Assembly (NCBI GenBank): GCA_038237515.1
Contig: JBBRYP010000025.1
Span: 1-48,505, forward strand
Source of the DNA: JBBQDZ01 sp038237515
GTDB lineage: Bacteria > Actinomycetota > Thermoleophilia > Gaiellales > Gaiellaceae
DNA length: 48,505 nt
Direction of reading: 5' to 3'
This document shows positions 38,619 to 46,414 of the stretch, in pieces. The notes beneath the pieces were generated by a model. The model worked only from the letters and a program-made list of their open reading frames with translations. It was not told where the DNA came from and made no database searches. Position numbers and translations under genes: made by a program. Numbering within the stretch: position 1 is the first letter of the stretch; each line of letters starts with the position of its first letter.

Positions 38619-41194
38619 GAGCGCAGCCGCTCTCCCTGCGGGTCGTAGAAGGGCGCGAGCGCGACCTGCGCGGCGATCGTCGCCCCGTCCGAACGGATGG
38701 CGAACGGTGCCCCCTCCTGCGCGCGATCCGGCTCGACCCACGCGAGTCCCACGATCAGGCCGGCCCGCTCGCTGCGGCGAGCGCTCGTCACGCGACCGGC
38801 GGGGCGGCCGTCGACGACGACCTGTGCGCCTTCCTTCGGCAGCTCGCCAACCGAGGCGGTGAAGCCGACTAGCCGCTCGCGGAGCCGCTCGCGACCGAGC
38901 TCGATCGCCCACTTGCCGACGAACTCCTCCTTGTCGAGCTTCGGGAGCCAACCCATCCCGGCCGAGAGGAGGGTCGACTCCGAGTCGGTGTCCTGCCCGA
39001 CGATGATGTGCTGCTTCTCGAGGCGCAGGACGCGCTGCGGCTCGAGGCCGAACGGGCGCGCGCCCTCGCCGACGAGGCTGTCCCAGACGTGCTCGCCGGC
39101 CGGGCTGGCGAAGTGGAGCTCGTACCCGAGCTCGCCGACGAACCCGATCCGGAGAACGAGGCAGGGCACTCCCGCAACCGTGAGCTCCCGCGCATCGAGG
39201 TAGGAGATCGCCTCGTTGGATACGTCCGTGCCGGCGAGTCGCCCGAGCACCTCCCGCGAGCGCGGCCCCGCGAGGTTGACCGCGGCGAGCCCGCCGGTGA
39301 CGTTGACGATCTCGACGTCGTAGACCCAGATCGCGTTCCACCACTCGAACCATTCGCAGACGGACTCGGAGCCGGTCGAGGTCGTCGTCACGTAGAAGAG
39401 GCTCTCGCCGATCCGCGCGACGGTACCGTCGTCCAGGATCCGGCCGCCGTCGCTCGTCAGCACGCCGTAGCGAATCCGGCCCACCTTCAGGTCCGCGAAC
39501 CGGTTCGGGTACAGCCGCTCCAGGAACGTCGCCGCGTCAGGCCCCTCGATGAGGATCTTCCCGAGCGTCGAGACGTCGATCACGCCCAGGTCGTCGTGCA
39601 CCGCACGGACCTCGGCAGCGGCGTCGCCGTAGGAGTGGGGCCGCTTCCACTGGCCTGCCCAGAGCAGCTCGGCACCTGCCTCCTCGTGACGGAAGTGGAT
39701 CGAGGTGCGCTTCGTCGGCTCGTGGTGGCGGCCGGCGAGGAGGCCGAGCTCGACCGGCGTCCAGGGGGGCCGCGCGGTCGTCGAGCCGATCGCGGCCGAG
39801 TCGGTGCCCGTGAGCTGCGCGTACAGGCGGTTGGAGGCGAGCTGGCAGAGCTTGCCCTGGCACGGCCCCATCGTCACCGTCGTGTAGCGCTTGGCGAGCT
39901 CCAGCGAGTCGAAGCCCTCGCGAACGGCGCGCGAGAGATCCTTGACGGTGGCGTCCTCGCAGAGACACACGAACCGCTTCCCTCCTGGCTTCGGGCCTGC
40001 GTACGCGGGCGCGGGAGTGGCGCCGGCGCCGACCTCGCCCGTGACGGCGCCGACCGCCTCGATCCCCGGCGGCAGCTCGCGCGGGACGAAGATGCCGAGG
40101 CTTGGATCGAGCTCGACGCGCGCCCCGGCCTGCGCGAGGAGGGAGTACGCCGGCTGCCGCCCGCCCGAGACGATCGCGAGATCCGCGTCGATCGCCTCGC
40201 CGTCCACCGTCAGCCGCACCAGCCGTCCCTTACGGCCCTCGGCGGCAAGCGCTCGGACGGGCCGCTCGCGCAGGTCGAAGCGCCGCGCTACCTCGACACC
40301 GGCGTCCTCGAGGATCGGAGCGATGTCGAGCCCCGGGCCGTCGCAGCCGATGACGACCGCCCGCCTGCCGGGGGCGAGGGCCCAGTCCTCCACGAGGCGC
40401 CGCGCGGCGCTCGGCAGCATCACGCCCACGAGATCGTTGCCGGGAAAGACGAGGGGCTGCTCGAGTGCACCTGTCGCCACGACGATCCGCTCGGCACGGA
40501 AGCGCAGCAGCAGCCGGTCCGCGTCGACGGGCACTAGGCCGCCCTCGTAGACCCCGATCGCGCGCGCGGGCGCGAGGACCTCGACCCCCGGGAGGTCCGC
40601 GGCCGAGAGCCGGTCGCCCTCGTCGACGATTACCACGCCCGGCCCCTCCGCCGCGGCTGCGAGCGCCGCGGCTCGGCCGGCGCGACCGCCGCCCACCACG
40701 AGCACGCGTGCGCGGCGGTGCTCGGTGTCGAAGCGCCTGGGGCGCCCGCCGACCCGCCCGAGGCCCGCTGCGTGGCGCAGCAGCCGCTCGTACAGCGGCC
40801 AGGCGCGCCGCGGGCGGATCATCGTCCGGTAGTAGAAGCCGACCGGCGTGAAGGGCCCTCCGATCTTGTCGGTCACCGCCATCAGGTCGCGCTCGAGCGA
40901 GCCGACGACGTTCTGCGCGCGCACGACGGCCCCGGCGCGCGCCGGCTCCACGCATACCCGCACGTTGGGGACGCCGTCGACCGTCATCAGGCAGTTCGGG
41001 CAGTGGCCGGTGCAGCAGAGAAGGCCTCTGGGGCGGTGGTACTTGAAGCTGCGCGAGAAGACGCGCCGCCCAGAGGCGAAGAGGGCGGAGCCGAGGGTGT
41101 CGCCCGCAAACGCATCGATCTCCTGCGCGCCGTAGCGAAACGTCAGGGTGCGGGAGCGGTCGATGCGCTCGCCGTCCCGCGGCGGCAGCCTCAT
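38615..41194 (-). CDS. soxA: Sarcosine oxidase-type alpha subunit (SoxA-like) with retained Fe-S cysteines
   Basis: The 859-residue protein has an N-terminal Fer2_4-like domain, a NAD/FAD Rossmann region (ARVLVVGGGRAGRAAALAAA, about 163-182), a BFD-like domain, and from about residue 480 a folate-binding T-protein domain (FLERLYPNRFADLKVGRIRY, GELGYELHFA). Classical SoxA proteins have lost the cluster cysteines of both small domains. Here they are kept: Cys60, 65, 68 and 81 in RGLLCCTGHCPNCLM and RVCVEP, and Cys410, 412, 445 and 450 in RFVCLCEDATVKDL and MGPCQGKLC. Two [2Fe-2S] clusters are therefore plausible, as in opine and proline dehydrogenases and hydrogen cyanide synthase. The T-domain would hand the methyl carbon to tetrahydrofolate. 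ATG 41194 overlaps SoxD by four bases. Confidence 0.9.
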   Translation of the reverse strand: MRLPPRDGERIDRSRTLTFRYGAQEIDAFAGDTLGSALFASGRRVFSRSFKYHRPRGLLCCTGHCPNCLMTVDGVPNVRVCVEPARAGAVVRAQNVVGSLERDLMAVTDKIGGPFTPVGFYYRTMIRPRRAWPLYERLLRHAAGLGRVGGRPRRFDTEHRRARVLVVGGGRAGRAAALAAAAEGPGVVIVDEGDRLSAADLPGVEVLAPARAIGVYEGGLVPVDADRLLLRFRAERIVVATGALEQPLVFPGNDLVGVMLPSAARRLVEDWALAPGRRAVVIGCDGPGLDIAPILEDAGVEVARRFDLRERPVRALAAEGRKGRLVRLTVDGEAIDADLAIVSGGRQPAYSLLAQAGARVELDPSLGIFVPRELPPGIEAVGAVTGEVGAGATPAPAYAGPKPGGKRFVCLCEDATVKDLSRAVREGFDSLELAKRYTTVTMGPCQGKLCQLASNRLYAQLTGTDSAAIGSTTARPPWTPVELGLLAGRHHEPTKRTSIHFRHEEAGAELLWAGQWKRPHSYGDAAAEVRAVHDDLGVIDVSTLGKILIEGPDAATFLERLYPNRFADLKVGRIRYGVLTSDGGRILDDGTVARIGESLFYVTTTSTGSESVCEWFEWWNAIWVYDVEIVNVTGGLAAVNLAGPRSREVLGRLAGTDVSNEAISYLDARELTVAGVPCLVLRIGFVGELGYELHFASPAGEHVWDSLVGEGARPFGLEPQRVLRLEKQHIIVGQDTDSESTLLSAGMGWLPKLDKEEFVGKWAIELGRERLRERLVGFTASVGELPKEGAQVVVDGRPAGRVTSARRSERAGLIVGLAWVEPDRAQEGAPFAIRSDGATIAAQVALAPFYDPQGERLRS

Positions 41195-41460
41195 GCGCCG
41201 CTCGCGCGCGCCGGCGGCAGCTCGACCTCGAGCACCTCGTTCGTGCGGGTGTCCCGCTCCGCCAGGAACCAGCTGCCGCAGCCGAGGCGGTGATACCACC
41301 ACTCCCGCTGGACGCCCGCCGCGTTCCGCCGGAAGTAGACGTAGTCGGTGAGCTCGCGCAGGGTCGGCAACTCTTTCGGGCGCGCCAGCACCTCGCCCGT
41401 CGTCGCGAACTCGTAGACGTCGCGAGGGCCGCAGTGCGGGCAAGGCAGCAGGAACGTCAC
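41191..41460 (-). CDS. soxD: Sarcosine oxidase-type delta subunit (SoxD-like)
   Basis: The 89-residue protein contains the SoxD zinc motif CPHCGPRDVYEF near its start and EWWYHRLGCGSWFLAERDT, which supply the expected Cys and His ligands. The rest, TDYVYFRRNAAGVQREWWYH, matches the family. It is a structural zinc protein of the heterotetramer. The start is GTG 41460, overlapping the IclR stop by four bases; its own stop overlaps SoxA. Confidence 0.88.
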   Translation of the reverse strand: MTFLLPCPHCGPRDVYEFATTGEVLARPKELPTLRELTDYVYFRRNAAGVQREWWYHRLGCGSWFLAERDTRTNEVLEVELPPARASGA

Positions 41461-42242
41461 GAGCGCACAGGCTCGTGTGACGGGGCCCCGAGCAGTTGCG
41501 AGAACCTGTCGGCGGCGCCGGCGACCGCCTCGCCTGCGATCGTGAGACCCTCGCCGAGGCGGAACTTCGGCGCCGACACGTTGAGGGCCGCGACGATCCG
41601 GCCTCGGAAGTCGCGCACCGGCGCGGCCGCGGCCACGAGCCCGGCCTCGAACTCCTCGTCGACGAGCGCGTACCCGCGCGCGCGTGCCGCCTCGATGCGT
41701 TCATACGTCTCAGCGGCGTCTCCCGGAGCGTTCGGCCCCGCCTGCGCAAGCGTCTCTCCCAGGAGCGCGAGCACCTCCTCGCGCGCGTGGTCCATGAGCA
41801 GCGCCTGTCCGGATGAGGTGCAGTGCGCCGGCACCGTCCGGCCGACCCAGCCGGCGGCCTGGATGACGCGCGGCGGCGACTCCGAGAGGACGGTGAGCAC
41901 CGCGCTCCCCTGGAGCACGGACAGGTGCACTCGCTCGCCGAGCGAGGCCACGAGCTCCTTCACGACCGGAGCGCCCACCGCGATCAGCCGCGCGTCGCCG
42001 GCGCGGGCGGCTAGTGCGAAGAGCGTCCAGCCGAGTCGGTAGGCCCGTGTGTCCGGATCGCGGTCGACGAGCCCGTACTCCGCGAGCGTCCTCAGAGTCC
42101 GTGAGACCTGGCTCTTCTCCCGGCCGACCGCCTTTGCGATCCGGAGCACGCCGAGGCCGCCTGCCAGCGCCGCCTCGTCCGAGCGGAGCGCCTCGAGGAC
42201 GGCGACTCCGCGCCGGAGGCTTGTTGCCGTTTCACCAACCAC
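41457..42242 (-). CDS. IclR-family transcriptional regulator
   Basis: The 261-residue protein has an N-terminal winged helix (LRRGVAVLEALRSDEAALAG, GVLRIAKAVGREKSQVSRTL, AEYGLVDRD) and an IclR effector domain (VHLSVLQGSAVLTVLSE, VPAHCTSSGQALLMD, RARGYALVDEEFEAGLVAAA, ALNVSAPKFRL). GTG 42242 is chosen because the family begins at ATSLRRGVAVLE. It is the first gene of the leftward sox operon and divergent from the C-N hydrolase, so it likely controls both. The ligand may be sarcosine, betaine or a related acid (inference). Confidence 0.88.
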   Translation of the reverse strand: MVGETATSLRRGVAVLEALRSDEAALAGGLGVLRIAKAVGREKSQVSRTLRTLAEYGLVDRDPDTRAYRLGWTLFALAARAGDARLIAVGAPVVKELVASLGERVHLSVLQGSAVLTVLSESPPRVIQAAGWVGRTVPAHCTSSGQALLMDHAREEVLALLGETLAQAGPNAPGDAAETYERIEAARARGYALVDEEFEAGLVAAAAPVRDFRGRIVAALNVSAPKFRLGEGLTIAGEAVAGAADRFSQLLGAPSHEPVRS

Positions 42243-42258
42243 AGTTGCAGTATGGTTG
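42236..42258. promoter_or_regulatory. Inverted repeat at the IclR/C-N hydrolase divergent promoter
   Basis: CAACCA (42236-42241) and TGGTTG (42253-42258) are a perfect 6-base inverted repeat with an 11-base centre that includes GTTGCAGT (42244-42251). IclR proteins bind such imperfect palindromes near their own start. It overlaps the IclR start codon, consistent with autorepression. Confidence 0.5.
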
Positions 42259-42305
42259 CTACCAGATGACCGGGGGCCAGCGCAACCGCTCCTCCGGCGG
42301 CTGAG

Positions 42306-43160
42306 GTGCGCGTCGCGCTCGCGCAGATGGACTGCCGTCTGGGCGAACTCGCTGCCAACGCCGCCCGAGTGCGCGAGGGCATGTCCGAGGCGCACGCCGG
42401 GGGCGCAGACCTCGTCGTCTTCCCGGAGCTCGCCCTGACGGGCTACGCGCTCGGGCGCGTGGCCGGCGACACCGCGCTGGAGGCCGAGGCGATCCCATCG
42501 CTCCTCGGAGCGCACGGCGAAACGGCCGCCCTCCTCGGCTTCCGTGAGCGCCGCGGCTCGAGCTCCTACAACAGCGCCGCCTATCTGGAGAACGGGTCGC
42601 TCACGCATGTCCACCGGAAGCTGTACCTGCCGCACTACCTGATCTTCGAGGAGGCGAGCCTCTTCGTGCCGGGCGACGCGATGCGCGCATTCGACACGGC
42701 GCTAGGGCGACTCGCAGTGCTGATCTGCAACGACGCCTGGCACCCCTTCCTCCCGGTCATCGCCGTGGAGGACGGTGCCGGGATGCTCCTGGTGCCCTCG
42801 GCGAGCTCGACGGCCGTGCCCGAGGCGGAGCCGTACTGGGGCGAGCTGACCCGCTTCTACGCGCAGATGCTCCAGTGCTACGTCGTCTTCGTGAACCGGG
42901 TCGGCGAAGAGCCCGGCTTCACCTTCTGGGGCGGCTCGCACGTCGTCGATCCGATGGGTGAGGTGATCGCCGAAGCGCCTCGGTTCGAGGAGGCGCTCCT
43001 GATCGTCGAGCTCGACCCCGATCTGGTCGAGCGCCGTCGTCGCGAGCTGCCGCTCCTGCGCGGGCCGCGCCTCGACCTGCTGCGCACAGAGCTCGAAAGA
43101 CTCGCCGGCAGGCGAGCTTCTCTCGACTACCACGAAGGAGGTCGAAACGATGTCGACTGA
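42306..43160 (+). CDS. Nitrilase-superfamily carbon-nitrogen hydrolase
   Basis: The 284-residue protein has the complete catalytic triad: Glu41 in VVFPELALTGYALG, Lys105 in HVHRKLYLPHYL and Cys141 in AVLICNDAWHPFLP. It opens VRVALAQMDCRLGELAANAA like amidase and N-carbamoyl hydrolase branches. It could hydrolyse an N-carbamoyl amino acid or an amide. A role after the hydantoinases (N-carbamoyl product to free amino acid) is attractive but unproven. The start is GTG 42306. It overlaps the BHMT gene by 11 bases, so the two are co-transcribed. Confidence 0.9.
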   Translation: MRVALAQMDCRLGELAANAARVREGMSEAHAGGADLVVFPELALTGYALGRVAGDTALEAEAIPSLLGAHGETAALLGFRERRGSSSYNSAAYLENGSLTHVHRKLYLPHYLIFEEASLFVPGDAMRAFDTALGRLAVLICNDAWHPFLPVIAVEDGAGMLLVPSASSTAVPEAEPYWGELTRFYAQMLQCYVVFVNRVGEEPGFTFWGGSHVVDPMGEVIAEAPRFEEALLIVELDPDLVERRRRELPLLRGPRLDLLRTELERLAGRRASLDYHEGGRNDVD

Positions 43161-44181
43161 GAACGGAGGGCTGCTCGAGCGTCTCGCCGACGGCCCGGTC
43201 ATCTGCGCCGAGGGGTACCTCTTCGAGTGCGAGCGCCGAGGCTACCTCCAAGCGGGCGCGTTCGTGCCCGAGGTCGTGCTCGAGCACCCGGAGGTCGTAA
43301 CCCAGCTCCACCGTGAGTTCGCCCACGCCGGCTCCGACGTCGTCGAGGCGTTCACCTACTACGCCCACCGCGAGAAGCTGCGCGTGATCGGCAAGGAGCG
43401 CCTGATCGAGGAGCTGAACCGGCGGGCGCTCGAGCTCGCCCGGGAGGTCGCGGAGGAGAGCGGCTCCCTCTTCGCCGGCGACATCTCGAACACGAACGCG
43501 TTCGTCGCCGACGACGAGTCCCGGAAGACGGTGAGGCGGATGTTCGAGGAGCAGGTCGGCTGGGCCATGGAGGCGGGGGTCGACTTCGTGATCGGCGAGA
43601 CCTTCTCCTGGGGGGAGGAGGCCCTGATCGCGCTCGAGACGATCAGGCAGACCAGCCTTCCCGCCGTGATCACGCTCTCGATCCACCAGGAGCCGGCCAC
43701 GCGCGAGGGTTGGAGCCCCGAGGAGGCCTGCCGGCGACTCGAGGCGGCGGGCGCGGACGTCGTCGGCCTGAACTGCATCCGCGGGCCGCGGACGATGCTG
43801 CCCCTCCTGGGCCCGATCCGCGCGGCGGTGAGCTGCCACGTCGCCGCTCTCCCCGTTCCCTACCGCACGCACGAGGAGCAGCCGAGCTTCCAGTCGCTGC
43901 GCGACCCCGATCGCGCGGACAGGCCATTCCCCGTTGCGCTGGATCCGTTCACGTGCAGCCGATTCGAGCTTGCGGACTTCGGTCGAGAGGCGCTCGAGCT
44001 GGGGGTCGGCTACCTCGGCGTCTGCTGCGGCGCCGGGCCGCATCACATCCGCAGCCTCGCCGAGGGCGTCGGACGCAAGCCGCCGGCGAGCCGCTACAGC
44101 GCGGACATGTCGAAGCACGCCTTCCTGGGGACGGACGCGGCGATTCCGAGCGAGTACAAGGAGTACGCCGACAAGCTCTGA
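43150..44181 (+). CDS. Betaine-homocysteine S-methyltransferase (BHMT-like)
   Basis: The 343-residue zinc enzyme resembles animal BHMT along its length: RRGYLQAGAFVPEVVLEHPE, QLHREFAHAGSDVVEAFTYY, EAGVDFVIGETFSWGEEALI, ALELGVGYLGVCCGAGPHHI. The three zinc cysteines are Cys209 (VVGLNCIRGP), Cys292 and Cys293. It would transfer a methyl group from glycine betaine to homocysteine, giving dimethylglycine and methionine. ATG 43150 has an excellent ribosome site (GAAGGAGG). The glycine-rich N-terminal loop is replaced by VICAEGYLFECERRG. It fits upstream of the Sox complex in a betaine-to-glycine route. Confidence 0.88.
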   Translation: MSTENGGLLERLADGPVICAEGYLFECERRGYLQAGAFVPEVVLEHPEVVTQLHREFAHAGSDVVEAFTYYAHREKLRVIGKERLIEELNRRALELAREVAEESGSLFAGDISNTNAFVADDESRKTVRRMFEEQVGWAMEAGVDFVIGETFSWGEEALIALETIRQTSLPAVITLSIHQEPATREGWSPEEACRRLEAAGADVVGLNCIRGPRTMLPLLGPIRAAVSCHVAALPVPYRTHEEQPSFQSLRDPDRADRPFPVALDPFTCSRFELADFGREALELGVGYLGVCCGAGPHHIRSLAEGVGRKPPASRYSADMSKHAFLGTDAAIPSEYKEYADKL

Positions 44182-44231
44182 CCCTCGGACCCGACTGCGG
44201 TCTCTGCCTCGACGTCCGGGCAAAGCGAAGA

Positions 44232-44747
44232 TCAAGCTTGGAGCGTGCTCGACTCCACCGGGTCGCGCAGGAACGCCTCTGCTTCCGCGATGCGCGGATC
44301 GCCACCCTCGCTCCGGAGGTTGGCGAGAACGAGGCGGGCAGCGGCCCGCGCACCCGCCTCGGCGAGGTCGATGGCGGCGTCGGCGTCGGTGCCGGCGGCT
44401 CGAGCGGCATCGCGCGGGAGCGCTGCTGCGACCTGCGCCGTCTCGGCGGCGATCCGCGCGATCTCTAGCGGGATGTCCGTCGCGTGCGACAGCGCGCTCG
44501 CCTGATCGTCGGCTCCTGAGGCGAGCACGGCGCCGTAGGCCTCCACATCCGCCGCCGCGAGCGCGTGAGCACGTTTCCGCAACGAGCTTGCACGCGCGGC
44601 GGCGGGGGCATCGTGGCAGCGTCCGGCGGTCATCTCGGTGAGCGCTGCCGCCATTGCGACCACCACCGCGAGCGCCGACCCGGCTGCAGGCCCCGGCGGG
44701 CCGGCGGCGAGATCCTCGAGGAAGCCGGCGAGCGTGTCGCCGGTCAG
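44232..44747 (-). CDS. Cyclodeaminase/cyclohydrolase (FTCD-C/FchA-like) protein
   Basis: From CTG 44747 it gives 171 residues: TGDTLAGFLEDLAAGPPGPA, AGSALAVVVAMAAALTEMTA, then helices with LRKRAHALAAADVEAYGAVL and ATDIPLEIARIAAETAQVAA. These match formiminotransferase-cyclodeaminase C-terminal and methenyl-THF cyclohydrolase (FchA) proteins. The CTG overlaps the Fhs stop as CTGA, the spacing used throughout this window; the first canonical start, GTG 44666, would remove conserved residues. It would convert 5,10-methenyl-THF and 10-formyl-THF. It is somewhat shorter than the roughly 200-residue family, so activity is not certain. Confidence 0.75.
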   Translation of the reverse strand: MTGDTLAGFLEDLAAGPPGPAAGSALAVVVAMAAALTEMTAGRCHDAPAAARASSLRKRAHALAAADVEAYGAVLASGADDQASALSHATDIPLEIARIAAETAQVAAALPRDAARAAGTDADAAIDLAEAGARAAARLVLANLRSEGGDPRIAEAEAFLRDPVESSTLQA

Positions 44748-46414
44748 AACAGCCCCACCGTGCGGCCGTTCTCGTCGATGTCGACCGTGAACGCCGCCGG
44801 CCGTGTGGCGAGGCCCGGCATGGTCTGCATGTCGCCGCAGAGCGCGACGAGCCAGCCTGCTCCCGTGTAGGCGCGGATGTCCCGCACGGTGACCGTGAAG
44901 CCCTCCGGCGCGTTCAGCAGGCTCGCGTCGTGGGACAGCGAGAGGTGCGTCTTCGCCATGCAGATCGGAACGCGGTCGAGGCCGGCTGCCGTGTACGCCT
45001 CGCAGCGCTCCCTAGCGGTCTTCAGCAGGAACACGCCCTCGGCGCCGTAGACCCGCGTCGCGATCGCCTCGATCTTCGCCTCGATCGTCGCGTCGACCGG
45101 GTACGTGAACTCGAACGAAGGAGCCTCGCGAGTCGCGTCGACGACCGCTTCCGCGAGCTGGGTGGCTCCCGCCCCGCCGCGTTCGAAGGCCTCGTTCACC
45201 TCGGCTGCATGGGCGCCATGCTCGAGCGCGAGGCGCTGAACCGCGTCGATCTCGCTCTTCCGGTCGGTCGGGAAGCGATTGACGGCGACGACCGCCTTCA
45301 GACCGAAGGATCTGACGATCTCCAGGTGTCGGCGCATGTTGGCTGCGCCTCGCTCGATCGCGTCGAGCCCGCCCTCGCCGTCGCCGCCGTGATGCTTGAG
45401 CGCGCGAACGGTGGCCACGAGCACCACGCCGCTCGGCGAGAGCCCTCCGGTCCTGCAGACGATGTTCAGGAACTTCTCCATGCCCATGTCCGATCCGAAG
45501 CCGCTCTCGGTCACGACGTAGTCGCCGAGCTTCAGCGCGACCCGGTCGGCCACGATCGAGTTGTTGCCGTGCGCGATGTTGGCGAACGGACCGCAGTGGA
45601 CGATCACCGGCTGCCCCTCGAGCGTCTGGACGAGGTTCGGCTTCAGCGCGTCCTTCAGCAGGACGGTCATCGCGCCGGCCGCCTTCAGCTGCTCGGCCGT
45701 AACCGGCTCTCCGGCGAACGTGTAGCCGATGGTGATCGCTCCGAGCCGCCGGCGCAGGTCGGGAAGATCGTGGGCGACCGCGACGATCGCCATCACCTCC
45801 GACGCCGCGGTGATGTCGAAGCCGGTCTCGCGGACATAGCCGTTCGCGCGGCCGCCGAGACCCACGGCGATCTGGCGGAGTGCGCGGTCGTTCATGTCGA
45901 CACAACGTCGCCAGCTGATCGAGAGCGGGTCGATTCCCAGCAGGTTGCCGTGGAGGATGTGCGACTCGAGGAGCGCCGCGAGCAGGTTGTTGGCCGCCCC
46001 GATCGCATGAATGTCACCGGTGAAGTGGAGGTTCAGGTCCTCCATCGGGAGCACCTGGGCGTAGCCTCCGCCCGCCGCGCCGCCCTTGATGCCGAAGACC
46101 GGCCCGACCGAAGCCTCGCGAATGCAGAGGACGGGATTCTTGCCGACCGCGCCGAGACCCTGGGTCAGCGAGACCGAAGTCGTGGTCTTGCCCTCGCCGG
46201 CTTTCGTCGGCGTCACCGCCGTGACACAGATGAGCTTCGCATCCGGCGCCGACCGGAGCCGGTCCAGGACCGAGAGATCGATCTTCGCCTTGTGGCGGCC
46301 GTAAGGCTCGATCTCGTCCGGCTCGAGCCCCGCCGCCTCCGCGACCGCCGCGATCGGGCGTAGCTCCGCAGCCTGGGCGATCTCGAGGCTCGAAGGCGTC
46401 TCTGCCTGTGCCAT
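44744..46414 (-). CDS. fhs: Formate-tetrahydrofolate ligase
   Basis: The 556-residue protein is a full-length Fhs: the ATP loop TPTKAGEGKTTTSVSLTQGL, REASVGPVFGIKGGAAGGGY, MEDLNLHFTGDIHAIGAANN, NLVQTLEGQPVIVHCGPFAN and IAHGNNSIVAD. It makes 10-formyl-THF from formate, ATP and THF, or runs backwards to earn ATP from C1 units. ATG 46414 overlaps the upstream stop by one base (TGATG). Neighbouring methyltransferases and the cyclodeaminase point to folate-based disposal of methyl carbon from betaine or sarcosine. Confidence 0.95.
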   Translation of the reverse strand: MAQAETPSSLEIAQAAELRPIAAVAEAAGLEPDEIEPYGRHKAKIDLSVLDRLRSAPDAKLICVTAVTPTKAGEGKTTTSVSLTQGLGAVGKNPVLCIREASVGPVFGIKGGAAGGGYAQVLPMEDLNLHFTGDIHAIGAANNLLAALLESHILHGNLLGIDPLSISWRRCVDMNDRALRQIAVGLGGRANGYVRETGFDITAASEVMAIVAVAHDLPDLRRRLGAITIGYTFAGEPVTAEQLKAAGAMTVLLKDALKPNLVQTLEGQPVIVHCGPFANIAHGNNSIVADRVALKLGDYVVTESGFGSDMGMEKFLNIVCRTGGLSPSGVVLVATVRALKHHGGDGEGGLDAIERGAANMRRHLEIVRSFGLKAVVAVNRFPTDRKSEIDAVQRLALEHGAHAAEVNEAFERGGAGATQLAEAVVDATREAPSFEFTYPVDATIEAKIEAIATRVYGAEGVFLLKTARERCEAYTAAGLDRVPICMAKTHLSLSHDASLLNAPEGFTVTVRDIRAYTGAGWLVALCGDMQTMPGLATRPAAFTVDIDENGRTVGLF

